The translations under genes and the position numbers were made by a program. DNA of 17,334 nucleotides from positions 1-17,334 of the forward strand of contig JAPKXT010000002.1 in NCBI GenBank assembly GCA_026394695.1, given 5' to 3'. Below are positions 1 through 5,286 of this stretch, one piece after another (position 1 is the first letter of the stretch; each line of letters opens with the position of its first letter). The stretch is from Methanoregula sp. (GTDB taxonomy: Archaea > Halobacteriota > Methanomicrobia > Methanomicrobiales > Methanospirillaceae). The notes beneath the pieces are model-generated. The model did no database searches. It saw only the letters and a program-made list of their open reading frames with translations, and was not told the origin of the DNA.

Positions 1-80
1 TTCCGCAGGACTGCATCCGGCAGGGCAGTCTTTGGCTTCAGGACCGCATAAATGAAGACATTGGTATCAATAAACCGCAT
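1..80 (-). CDS. PIN-domain toxin, VapC-like (partial)
   Basis: Only the first 26 codons are inside the window; the gene runs off the left edge. The N-terminus reads MRFIDTNVFIYAVLKPK, the hydrophobic strand with the first acidic residue (D5) and TN that opens PIN-domain ribonucleases. The start codon overlaps the end of the upstream AbrB-type gene by 14 bp, the usual arrangement of a vapBC toxin-antitoxin pair in which toxin translation is coupled to the antitoxin. By family, VapC toxins are Mg-dependent RNases that cut tRNA or rRNA; the target cannot be read from this fragment. The remaining acidic active-site residues are not visible. Confidence 0.8.
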   Translation of the reverse strand, partial: MRFIDTNVFIYAVLKPKTALPDAVLR

Positions 81-303
81 CTTTTTTCAGTCCCTTACGG
101 AGCTTGTGGTAGTCGTCAAAATGTTCCGCGTCGACTTCCACGGCATCCACAAACCGTGACAGGTCGGCGTCCGCAGGCCGGATCTCCAGCCGGTCGTCCT
201 CGTCAATGATGACTACGGAATTGGTCTTGAGCCGGTTCCGCCAGGATTTCGGCAGGATGATCCGCCCCTGGGAATCGATCGGTCTAATCTCCACTTTGGA
301 CAT
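67..303 (-). CDS. AbrB/SpoVT-type antitoxin (VapB-like)
   Basis: This is a 78-residue protein. Its N-terminal part (residues 4-50) has the swapped-hairpin AbrB pattern: EIRPIDSQGRIILPKSWRN, then a short beta strand and IDEDDRLEIRP. The C-terminal part is acidic and polar, as expected of a toxin-wrapping tail. It sits just upstream of, and overlaps by 14 bp, a PIN-domain toxin start, so it is read as the antitoxin and autorepressor of that pair. The ATG at 303 is preceded by a GGTGA ribosome-binding site about 5 nt upstream. A TATA-like stretch lies at about 331-342. The exact toxin partner family rests on context. Confidence 0.85.
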   Translation of the reverse strand: MSKVEIRPIDSQGRIILPKSWRNRLKTNSVVIIDEDDRLEIRPADADLSRFVDAVEVDAEHFDDYHKLRKGLKKDAVY

Positions 304-306
304 ATG

Positions 307-333
307 TCACCAGAATTACTTCTTATCACCAGA
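307..333 (-). promoter_or_regulatory. Antitoxin promoter with 8-bp direct repeats
   Basis: On the minus strand the octamer TCTGGTGA occurs twice (plus-strand tcaccaga at 307-314 and 326-333), spaced 19 bp start to start. The pair lies between the TATA-like stretch (about 331-342) and the antitoxin ATG. The downstream copy also contains the ribosome-binding site. Placement suits an AbrB-type autorepressor operator, but this is inference from position only. Confidence 0.3.
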
Positions 334-420
334 TATTAAATTCTCCCCCATATCCGGGAAAATATACCACTTCATCCAAACGTAACATCTGACAGAACCG
401 GAACTTTTCCATAGACCAAA

Positions 421-723
421 AGTGGGGTCATGAACACAGGGAAGTCGGGCGACCGGTACTTCCAGAAAAAGGATATTGGCAACACCAAGTTTGTGCCGGA
501 AGGTGTAGAAGGTGTGACCCCATATGTGGGTCACGTTGGGGAAGTGATGTACCAGCTTGTCGGGGGACTCAAATCCGCAATGGGGTATACGGGTTCAAAG
601 ACGATCGGCGAGATGCAGAAGAACGCAAAGTTTATCCGGATCATTAATGCCGGTATGACCGGGAGTCACCCGCACAACATCCTGATCACAGATGAAGCAC
701 CGAACTACCGGTTGTTTGAATAA
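421..723 (+). pseudogene. IMP dehydrogenase C-terminal fragment (guaB remnant)
   Basis: The frame encodes only the last 100 or so residues of IMP dehydrogenase, the NAD-dependent enzyme converting IMP to XMP in GTP synthesis. Recognisable parts are GVM, the flap SGDRYFQ with its catalytic Arg-Tyr pair, FVPEGVEG, YQLVGGLKSAMGYTGSKTI and the terminal SHPHNILITDEAPNY. A complete enzyme has over 480 residues; the catalytic Cys loop and the IMP-binding barrel are absent, and homology stops abruptly near position 421. The ATG at 430 is an internal Met of the family and has no clear ribosome-binding site, so the piece is most likely a relic. It lies just before the terminal-repeat element at 732. 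Origin by recombination or element integration is possible but unproven. Confidence 0.85.
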
Positions 724-731
724 TTTTTTTT

Positions 732-999
732 GGGTATAGTCCCATTCTTACGACTAAAAATCGTGTAATTGCTGAATGAAACTGACTCACTCAGACGCTC
801 CTGGGAACTTCGCCTTTGGCTCGTCCCCGCCGCTGTGGCGTCCCCAAATTGCGATATAACGAGTTCGGTGAACCTATTCTGAATTCATTTTACCTACTTC
901 AAAGTTTCACTTTTTTGAAAATTATTTTAGTTATCGAATTATTCTTTTATTTCCGTCGAATATTTTGAAAAAGTTGGTGGTTAAAATGACACTATACCC
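732..999 (+). mobile_element. MITE-like element with terminal inverted repeats, copy A
   Basis: A 268-bp non-coding element with GGGTATAGT at its left end and the complement ACTATACCC at its right end; about 14 of the outer 17 bp match as inverted repeats. A second copy lies inverted at 16723-16992. The two copies are identical over a 62-bp core (here 795-856) and over the last 31 bp (969-999), and clearly diverged elsewhere. No transposase is encoded, so it resembles a MITE mobilised in trans. I see no clear target-site duplication around this copy. Its right end directly abuts the surviving part of a replication-initiator gene. Confidence 0.8.
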
Positions 1000-1001
1000 T
1001 C

Positions 1002-1415
1002 CCGGATTTAACCTATATTTGGGTTATTGAACCTCATGTAAGTGGGTATCCTCATTTTCATGTTATTGTATTTGCTGAGATTTCCCCCTCTCTTCAAGAT
1101 AAAATCAACCGTAATTATTTGATGAAGAATATTGCAAAAGGGTTTGTAATAACAGACACGCGATTTTCTGAAACATTATGGACAAAGGAACAACTGGTGT
1201 TTAATGCACTCATCTGGAAAAATGGATACCGAACTTTTCAACCATCTCGCAAATTGCAACATGTTATGCACTATGAAAAGGTGCATAATAATTCAGTCTG
1301 GTGGCATACCGGTGAGTCAGAATTTGAAAATATGTCTACTCCGGAAAGAGAACGACACGTGATTTGGGAACGGTTCATGATTCCAGACTGGATGCCATTT
1401 TGTCAGCTCAATTAA
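1002..1415 (+). pseudogene. HUH replication initiator (Rep) remnant, 5' truncated
   Basis: Reading in the frame of the last ATG/TTG ORF but extending left to the element boundary gives an uninterrupted sequence beginning PDLTYIWVIEPHVSGYPHFH. This contains the HUH metal-binding motif (P-H-F-H, codons at 1050-1061) of rolling-circle Rep proteins of plasmids and viruses. Further on, NYLMKNIAKGF resembles the tyrosine motif YxxKY with the second Tyr replaced by Asn. NALIWKNGYRTFQPSRKL resembles the conserved tail of archaeal Rep proteins. The N-terminus is gone where element copy A ends. The short distance from HUH to the Tyr motif suggests an internal deletion too. The TTG at 1119 is unlikely to be a real start. 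It is most likely a dead relic of an integrated plasmid or virus. Confidence 0.7.
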
Positions 1416-1454
1416 AATTTTTTCAATAAAATTTAATAAAATTTTTTAGAGACC

Positions 1455-1470
1455 TTATTTATATTTTAGA
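1455..1470 (+). promoter_or_regulatory. TATA-box promoter
   Basis: The AT-rich stretch ttatttatattttaga lies about 20-30 bp before the ATG at 1487, the spacing expected for an archaeal TATA box driving a leaderless or nearly leaderless transcript. No ribosome-binding site is seen before that ATG, which agrees. Confidence 0.5.
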
Positions 1471-1486
1471 AATACTATGAAATTTT

Positions 1487-2176
1487 ATGGTATTAACGGA
1501 AAGAGAATCGAATAATAGGATTTTATGGCTCGGAATTTTGTTTATCATTTCACCGCTTATCATTTTATTTATTATTTATTTTGATCAATATCACACTTTA
1601 AGTGGAATTCAAGATTGGTTAATTCCAGTAACATCAATTGAATTAATCATAACAGTGGCAATTGGTTCTTGGATAACAGTAAATAATTACACTTTAAAAA
1701 TCCAAAAAGAACAGCGGCTATGTGACTCTTCTACTGTTGAATCAAATGTTCGTTTAATAAAACTATTCAGTGAAATCATGCAAATAGCAAATTGTCGATA
1801 TGAACCAATTCTGTCTGAAAAAGCAATAGGGGGATTATTTGATAAAGGGATAATAACTGAGAAAGATTATGAAAATATACAAGATACGAAAAATAGGGAA
1901 AATATCAAATTGAAATTGGAAACTGCCATAGTAACACGCTCATATGGTCTGGCTGCTCAAGAATCTGCAATTGCTGCAATTTATTCTTTAGGAGAAAAAC
2001 ATTCCATTCTTCTTGATGCAGCTGTTGATGGATTATCAATTATCAAATTATCTTTTGCGGATTCCCCCTCTATTCCCCCACAATTAAAAAAGGTATATGC
2101 TGATGAATTTACAAAAATTGAAGGTTATCTTAGAGAACTTATTAGAGTTAAAGAAGTGAGAGAAAGTAATACATAA
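1487..2176 (+). CDS. Hypothetical membrane protein with cytosolic domain
   Basis: I do not recognise this 229-residue protein. It has two predicted membrane segments near the N-terminus (about residues 13-32, ILWLGILFIISPLIILFIIY, and about 46-66, around VTSIELIITVAIGSWITV). A mainly helical, charged domain of about 160 residues follows. The layout resembles small two-span membrane proteins of mobile elements and defence islands, but no catalytic motif is visible. The gene is markedly AT-rich with A/T-ending codons, unlike the genes right of 3630, which points to transfer. It follows the Rep relic after 71 bp and has its own TATA box; no operon partner on this strand. Confidence 0.65.
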   Translation: MVLTERESNNRILWLGILFIISPLIILFIIYFDQYHTLSGIQDWLIPVTSIELIITVAIGSWITVNNYTLKIQKEQRLCDSSTVESNVRLIKLFSEIMQIANCRYEPILSEKAIGGLFDKGIITEKDYENIQDTKNRENIKLKLETAIVTRSYGLAAQESAIAAIYSLGEKHSILLDAAVDGLSIIKLSFADSPSIPPQLKKVYADEFTKIEGYLRELIRVKEVRESNT

Positions 2177-2334
2177 AAAAATTAAAAAAACCAATTTTGA
2201 AGAGAGTTAAACCTGGAAAATTTTACGTCTCGACAGGGCTTTTGATTAACAGGAGATAGTTGGTAGTAATACTATTGATTCATCATTACTCGACTATAAT
2301 ATTTGATTATTAAGAAAAGAGTTAGACATTATTC

Positions 2335-2670
2335 TTAACTGATAATTACATGAATCTCATTAATTATCTCTCTCATTTTTGTAACCTTAAGTTCCCCTGA
2401 TTTTTTAAGGATGATTTTATTATCTGCAGTAAAGATTTTATTAGGACGAATATAGCAATTTGGTTGCGGTAAACTTCCTGAAGAAAAATCGGAATTTGAG
2501 AGATTTATATAATAGGAATCTGAAGGATTTTTTGAAGTTATTTGACATACAATTTGGTCATTTCCAGATAAATTAGCCACAACGACCGCAGGACGTTTTT
2601 TGGTCGTCATGGATAAATCCGAGAATGGGAAAGGGAGGACGATAACGTCTCCTTTTACAAATCTGCCCAA
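2335..2670 (-). CDS. PemK/MazF-like toxin
   Basis: A 111-residue protein opening with GRFVKGDVIVLPFPFSDLSM and then KKRPAVVVAN, the signature of the PemK/MazF (CcdB-fold) endoribonuclease toxins: GD followed by a PFPF/D loop, then KxRPAVV. A conserved S/T-rich strand (ICQITSK-like, here VCQITSK) follows at about residues 41-47. By family it would cleave mRNA in the absence of its antitoxin. Its start overlaps the end of the upstream gene by 16 bp, so translation is probably coupled, and that upstream gene ends in an antitoxin-like acidic tail. Last gene of a three-gene minus-strand cluster. The function call is secure at family level; cleavage specificity is unknown. Confidence 0.85.
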   Translation of the reverse strand: MGRFVKGDVIVLPFPFSDLSMTTKKRPAVVVANLSGNDQIVCQITSKNPSDSYYINLSNSDFSSGSLPQPNCYIRPNKIFTADNKIILKKSGELKVTKMREIINEIHVIIS

Positions 2671-2987
2671 GCTTCGTCCTCCTCAGGAGAAAGCCATCCA
2701 TCTGCAAGACTGACTTCACTTGCTAAAGCGCAAAACATATCCTCATCATATTGTGATATCTGCCCATTCTCTAAAATGACAGTTGAAGCATCAAAAGTTG
2801 TTGTTCCACTAATTGAAGGACTAAAATACATTAAAATTTGCCCGGTCTGTGAGCTTTCAAGTCGTATTTCAGTTACTGTTGACGTGTTACTGCGTATGGT
2901 TCTTTTTTTATGTACTCGATCAATCCAATATCTATTAGACGGAGAACTATTATCGGGTCTGAACATTTTGAAGGTATTGATTGACAT
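2655..2987 (-). CDS. Probable antitoxin with unusual N-terminal half
   Basis: A 110-residue protein. The last 25 or so residues (ALASEVSLADGWLSPEEDEA, then WADL) look like the acidic C-terminal tail of antitoxins paired with PemK/MazF toxins, and the toxin gene overlaps its end by 16 bp. The first 80 residues, rich in Ser/Thr and beta-prone (for example TEIRLESSQTGQILMYFSPS), match no antitoxin DNA-binding domain that I recognise. The protein may therefore be a chimera of an unknown domain and a toxin-binding tail. It begins one base after the stop of the upstream gene (TAA-A-ATG). Function as antitoxin is inferred from tail and position. Confidence 0.6.
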   Translation of the reverse strand: MSINTFKMFRPDNSSPSNRYWIDRVHKKRTIRSNTSTVTEIRLESSQTGQILMYFSPSISGTTTFDASTVILENGQISQYDEDMFCALASEVSLADGWLSPEEDEAWADL

Positions 2988-2988
2988 T

Positions 2989-3426
2989 TTAAACCGCCTT
3001 TGATTTTTTCATTTTTATTGTTACTGCTGGAGATATCTGAACATTATAAATGGGTTCTCCCTGTGAGTTTAATTTGTCCGTTCGGGATACCGATGTTACT
3101 TTCGGTTCGATGATTATTTTTGTTCCGATATATTCTCCCTTATCAATAGTATATTCATTTTTTCCAACAGATATGGTACCGGTAATAGATACATTATCTT
3201 TAGAAGTGGGTTTTTTATTTGGGAATTTTTTATTAGGAATTGCTGCAACAACATTCTGCATTCCAAAAGCGAAACCCATGCGCTCTTGTCCTTTTATCTT
3301 TTTTTGATTAACATCGTGAAGGACACGAACTAACACGATTTTTAATTTTAATATAGTTCCATCATCCAATTGATATTGAGACCACGACTCTTTATTTGTC
3401 GTATATTGATCATCCATGGTTGTCAT
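2989..3426 (-). CDS. Hypothetical beta-rich protein, first gene of toxin cluster
   Basis: A 145-residue protein that I cannot name. The N-terminal part has the pattern W-x-Q-Y-x-L-x-D-G-T-x-L-x-L-K-x-VLVRV (residues 15-35). The C-terminal part has RTDKLNSQGEPIYNVQ followed by a Lys-rich end. Between them are alternating beta-like strands and a Lys/Pro linker (NKKFPNKKPTSKDN). No membrane segment, signal peptide or catalytic motif is seen. The ATG at 3426 has a GAGGAT ribosome-binding site about 7 nt upstream; a second in-frame ATG three codons on is less well placed. It heads a tightly packed three-gene unit with the antitoxin-like and PemK-like genes, under a promoter with a palindrome. Low GC, like the rest of this island. 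Confidence 0.6.
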   Translation of the reverse strand: MTTMDDQYTTNKESWSQYQLDDGTILKLKIVLVRVLHDVNQKKIKGQERMGFAFGMQNVVAAIPNKKFPNKKPTSKDNVSITGTISVGKNEYTIDKGEYIGTKIIIEPKVTSVSRTDKLNSQGEPIYNVQISPAVTIKMKKSKAV

Positions 3427-3453
3427 TTAGATCCTCATTCTTGTGAATATTGT

Positions 3454-3472
3454 AATTCATGTAATATGAATT
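3454..3472 (-). promoter_or_regulatory. 19-bp palindrome in the toxin-cluster promoter
   Basis: The sequence aattcat-gtaat-atgaatt is a perfect 7-bp inverted repeat with a 5-bp spacer. It lies 28-46 bp upstream of the first gene of the three-gene cluster, next to an AT-rich TATA-like stretch (about 3474-3485). Position suits an autoregulatory operator bound by a product of this cluster; this is inference. Confidence 0.4.
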
Positions 3473-3604
3473 ATCTATATTAGATTTTTACCTTAAATGC
3501 ATGCTAATTGTTACTATTGATGCAATGAAACGATTAATTTTACTACGAGACTTGGAATTGAAAAGTGGAGCGCCCCGGCCGGGACTTTGATTCTTAATTA
3601 TATT

Positions 3605-3616
3605 TTTTAAAAAATT
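3605..3616 (-). terminator. T-tract downstream of fae-hps
   Basis: Just after the stop of the minus-strand fae-hps gene the transcript would read AAAATTTTTT followed by more A/T, a T-tract typical of archaeal intrinsic termination. No strong hairpin is needed or seen. Confidence 0.4.
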
Positions 3617-3631
3617 TTACATAATGACTGA

Positions 3632-4813
3632 TTAAAAATCAGTCATCACACGGAACTGGTCGATCTCTTCTTTGTCGAGTTTGTCAAGGAACTCATCAGC
3701 TGCGTGCTTGATGTCTTTACTTGCCGTAATCGCACGCCCGACAACAAGAATATCAGCTCCGGCTTTTAACGCATCCTTTACAACATTGACCCGAACGCCA
3801 CCCGCTGTTGCTACGAGGAGTTTTCCGCCTGCTGCTTTCTTGATTGCCGCGATGTCACCCCACGCATGGGCGGTGTCATCGGTGTCAATAGCACGGTGGA
3901 GTTCAACAATGTCCGGCTTTGCTTTCAGTTTCTCGATCACTTTTACCGGGTTCTGGACATTCAACATATCAACAACTGAGTAAATGCCGACTTTACGGGC
4001 TTCAGCGATTGCCTTTTCCAGGGTTGATGCCGGTGCAAGCCCGGATATAACAACTGCATCCGATGATGCATCCGCCGCCATTCGCGCTTCAAGGTTGCCC
4101 GTGTCCAGGATTTTCATATCCGCAATGATGAAGGCATCGGGACGCAGCTTCCGGATCTCGGAGATGACGCCAAGCCCGAACTTTTTAATGAGCGGGGTAC
4201 CAGCCTCGATGATAAGATGGTCGTTTTCAGGAAGTTCTTTTAAGACGGATGCAACCTTACCCATATCGACAAGGTCAAGAGCTACCTGCAGGTAGGGTGG
4301 ATCCCAGAGCCGCTGTACCTTGAATCCCATGATTGCATGGGCAGCCCGGTCTTTTTCAAAGATGAGTGTCTTTGCGTCCGGGAACTTTTCCAGTGCACGA
4401 TGGATCGCAAGTTTGGTAGCGCCATAGTTGAACCGGTAGATCTTATTATAGTCCGCTGCATCCGGATGAACAAACGCTGATGCAAGAATCACGACATTTT
4501 CAATATCAACCGCTGAAAAAACACCTTCTTCAACACAGTCTGCAACTGCTTTTGCGACCGCCGCCTGGACCGGGCCGAACATCTCGTTCACCTGCGTCAT
4601 GGTCTTGAGGGTGACTTTCGGGATGACGAGGGTAACTGGTTTTGTGAGCAGGTTGGGGCGAATCACAGCAAGCAGCGGTGTGTGACCTGCTGATAGTTGC
4701 GATACCGCGTGTGCAAATGCGGTGCCGATGGGACCTTCCTTGTCCCCCATTAAAAGGTCAATGTGTGCAACTTCTGCACCATCGCCGATGAGTGCTTCTC
4801 CGATAAGATACAT
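3632..4813 (-). CDS. fae-hps: Bifunctional formaldehyde-activating enzyme / 3-hexulose-6-phosphate synthase
   Basis: This 393-residue fusion joins two one-carbon enzymes. Residues 1-160 are Fae, which condenses formaldehyde with tetrahydromethanopterin: the start IGEALIGDGAEVAHIDLL places the conserved catalytic His at position 17, and GPIGTAFAHAV and AVIRPNLLTKP follow. Residues from about 172 to the end are the Hps (OMP-decarboxylase-like barrel) domain, with ALDLVDM, IIADMKILDTG, VVISGLAP and ATAGGV. In methanogens this fusion, with Hps working backward from hexulose phosphate, supplies ribulose 5-phosphate and passes the released formaldehyde to the C1 pathway, replacing the oxidative pentose phosphate route. 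Length and order are those of the archaeal fusion. The ATG at 4813 has GGAG 6 nt upstream. It is monocistronic here. Confidence 0.96.
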   Translation of the reverse strand: MYLIGEALIGDGAEVAHIDLLMGDKEGPIGTAFAHAVSQLSAGHTPLLAVIRPNLLTKPVTLVIPKVTLKTMTQVNEMFGPVQAAVAKAVADCVEEGVFSAVDIENVVILASAFVHPDAADYNKIYRFNYGATKLAIHRALEKFPDAKTLIFEKDRAAHAIMGFKVQRLWDPPYLQVALDLVDMGKVASVLKELPENDHLIIEAGTPLIKKFGLGVISEIRKLRPDAFIIADMKILDTGNLEARMAADASSDAVVISGLAPASTLEKAIAEARKVGIYSVVDMLNVQNPVKVIEKLKAKPDIVELHRAIDTDDTAHAWGDIAAIKKAAGGKLLVATAGGVRVNVVKDALKAGADILVVGRAITASKDIKHAADEFLDKLDKEEIDQFRVMTDF

Positions 4814-4849
4814 GGAATACTCCGTTCGTTGTTATTATGTGTCTGTCAG

Positions 4850-4866
4850 ATATGATAAATTTATCA
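4850..4866. promoter_or_regulatory. TATA region, possibly bidirectional
   Basis: The stretch gataaatttatc (4852-4863) is a palindromic TATA-like sequence. For the minus strand it lies about 40-50 bp before the fae-hps ATG (leader plus ribosome-binding site). For the plus strand it lies about 27-36 bp before an ATG at 4890, suiting a leaderless start. Symmetry allows either or both directions. Confidence 0.45.
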
Positions 4867-4889
4867 AACGAAGATCCACGGATAGCAAA

Positions 4890-5102
4890 ATGTGGGTGGA
4901 GAAGACCCGCCGGGTGTTCGACTTCGATGAATCCTCCTGCGGCAAATTATCTCGTATCCGACCTCACTTAGACCAACTCTCTGCCAGGGTGCCGGAGAAT
5001 ATCACACCATACATTTCAGGACGGGATAACTCTGTGAATCCCTATGAGGAATTTCGACACTTGAGAAGTACGACACCACAAATCCCCGATGATAATCCCT
5101 GA
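4890..5102 (+). CDS. Possible small protein (70 aa), unknown
   Basis: An open frame from ATG 4890 gives a 70-residue protein starting MWVEKTRRVFDFDESSCGKL and ending TPQIPDDNP. I recognise no family. In its favour: a TATA-like box at about 4852-4863 at leaderless spacing, GC-rich third positions in its first half like the host genes, and an otherwise empty 317-bp gap between fae-hps and the tRNA-Trp-derived locus. Against it: no ribosome-binding site, no neighbour on the same strand, and a tail of low complexity. It could be chance. Confidence 0.3.
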   Translation: MWVEKTRRVFDFDESSCGKLSRIRPHLDQLSARVPENITPYISGRDNSVNPYEEFRHLRSTTPQIPDDNP

Positions 5103-5111
5103 CCCGGGAAT

Positions 5112-5128
5112 CAGAAAAAATAGAAAAT
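5112..5128 (-). terminator. T-tract after the decayed tRNA-Trp copy
   Basis: Read on the minus strand, the bases right after the decayed tRNA end are CATTTTCTATTTTTTCTG. The intact tRNA-Trp gene is followed by a similar CATTTTCTTATTATATC. Keeping a T-tract next to a dead tRNA supports continued transcription of the locus. Confidence 0.5.
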
Positions 5129-5130
5129 GG

Positions 5131-5278
5131 GGGATTGGTAAGATTTGAACTCACGATTGACTTTGTCTCTCCAGCCTGCATCAGTGCTCCAACGGGTCAT
5201 CATCTTTTATCAGCAGACCCATTGTTCATCATCTGAAAAGACGAGCCCGGTGCCATCCGCCCCGGGAACACAACAGTT
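5131..5278 (-). pseudogene. Decayed tRNA-Trp copy containing a box C/D RNA
   Basis: This locus aligns with the intact tRNA-Trp at 6293-6515. The 3' exon keeps the T-arm (stem GTGAG with CTTAC, loop TTCAAAT) and the splice-motif half GGAGAGA. The 3' half of the anticodon stem has changed from CCCGT to a CAAAGT-like sequence and no longer pairs. In the 5' exon GGGCTC is followed directly by GTCTTTT, so the anticodon CCA and the 5' splice site are deleted. The D-arm is scrambled and the outer half of the acceptor stem does not pair. It cannot be a working tRNA. The intron's guide core, by contrast, is nearly unchanged. It starts about 9 bp after the stop of the phzF-family gene, on the same strand. 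Confidence 0.85.
5181..5232 (-). ncRNA. Box C/D guide RNA (tRNA-Trp intron-derived, compact)
   Basis: On the minus strand: box C ATGATGA (5232-5226), 12-nt guide, box D' CTGA (5213-5210), 6-nt loop, box C' ATGATGA (5203-5197), 12-nt guide, box D CTGA (5184-5181). The 12/12 spacing is the ideal archaeal C/D architecture. The D guide ends TTGGAGCA, so by the rule of the fifth base before the box it addresses C34 of tRNA-Trp. The D' guide ATGGGTCTG addresses position 39 of the pre-tRNA. Boxes and guides match the intact intron at 48 of 49 positions, although both target sites in its own exons are destroyed; it can therefore act only in trans. Function is inferred; expression is not shown by sequence. 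Confidence 0.75.
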
Positions 5279-5286
5279 GGTACCGG

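Noticed and set aside
316..534. 72-residue minus-strand ORF
   Set aside because: It overlaps the guaB fragment in antisense and covers the antitoxin promoter; no ribosome-binding site or family resemblance.
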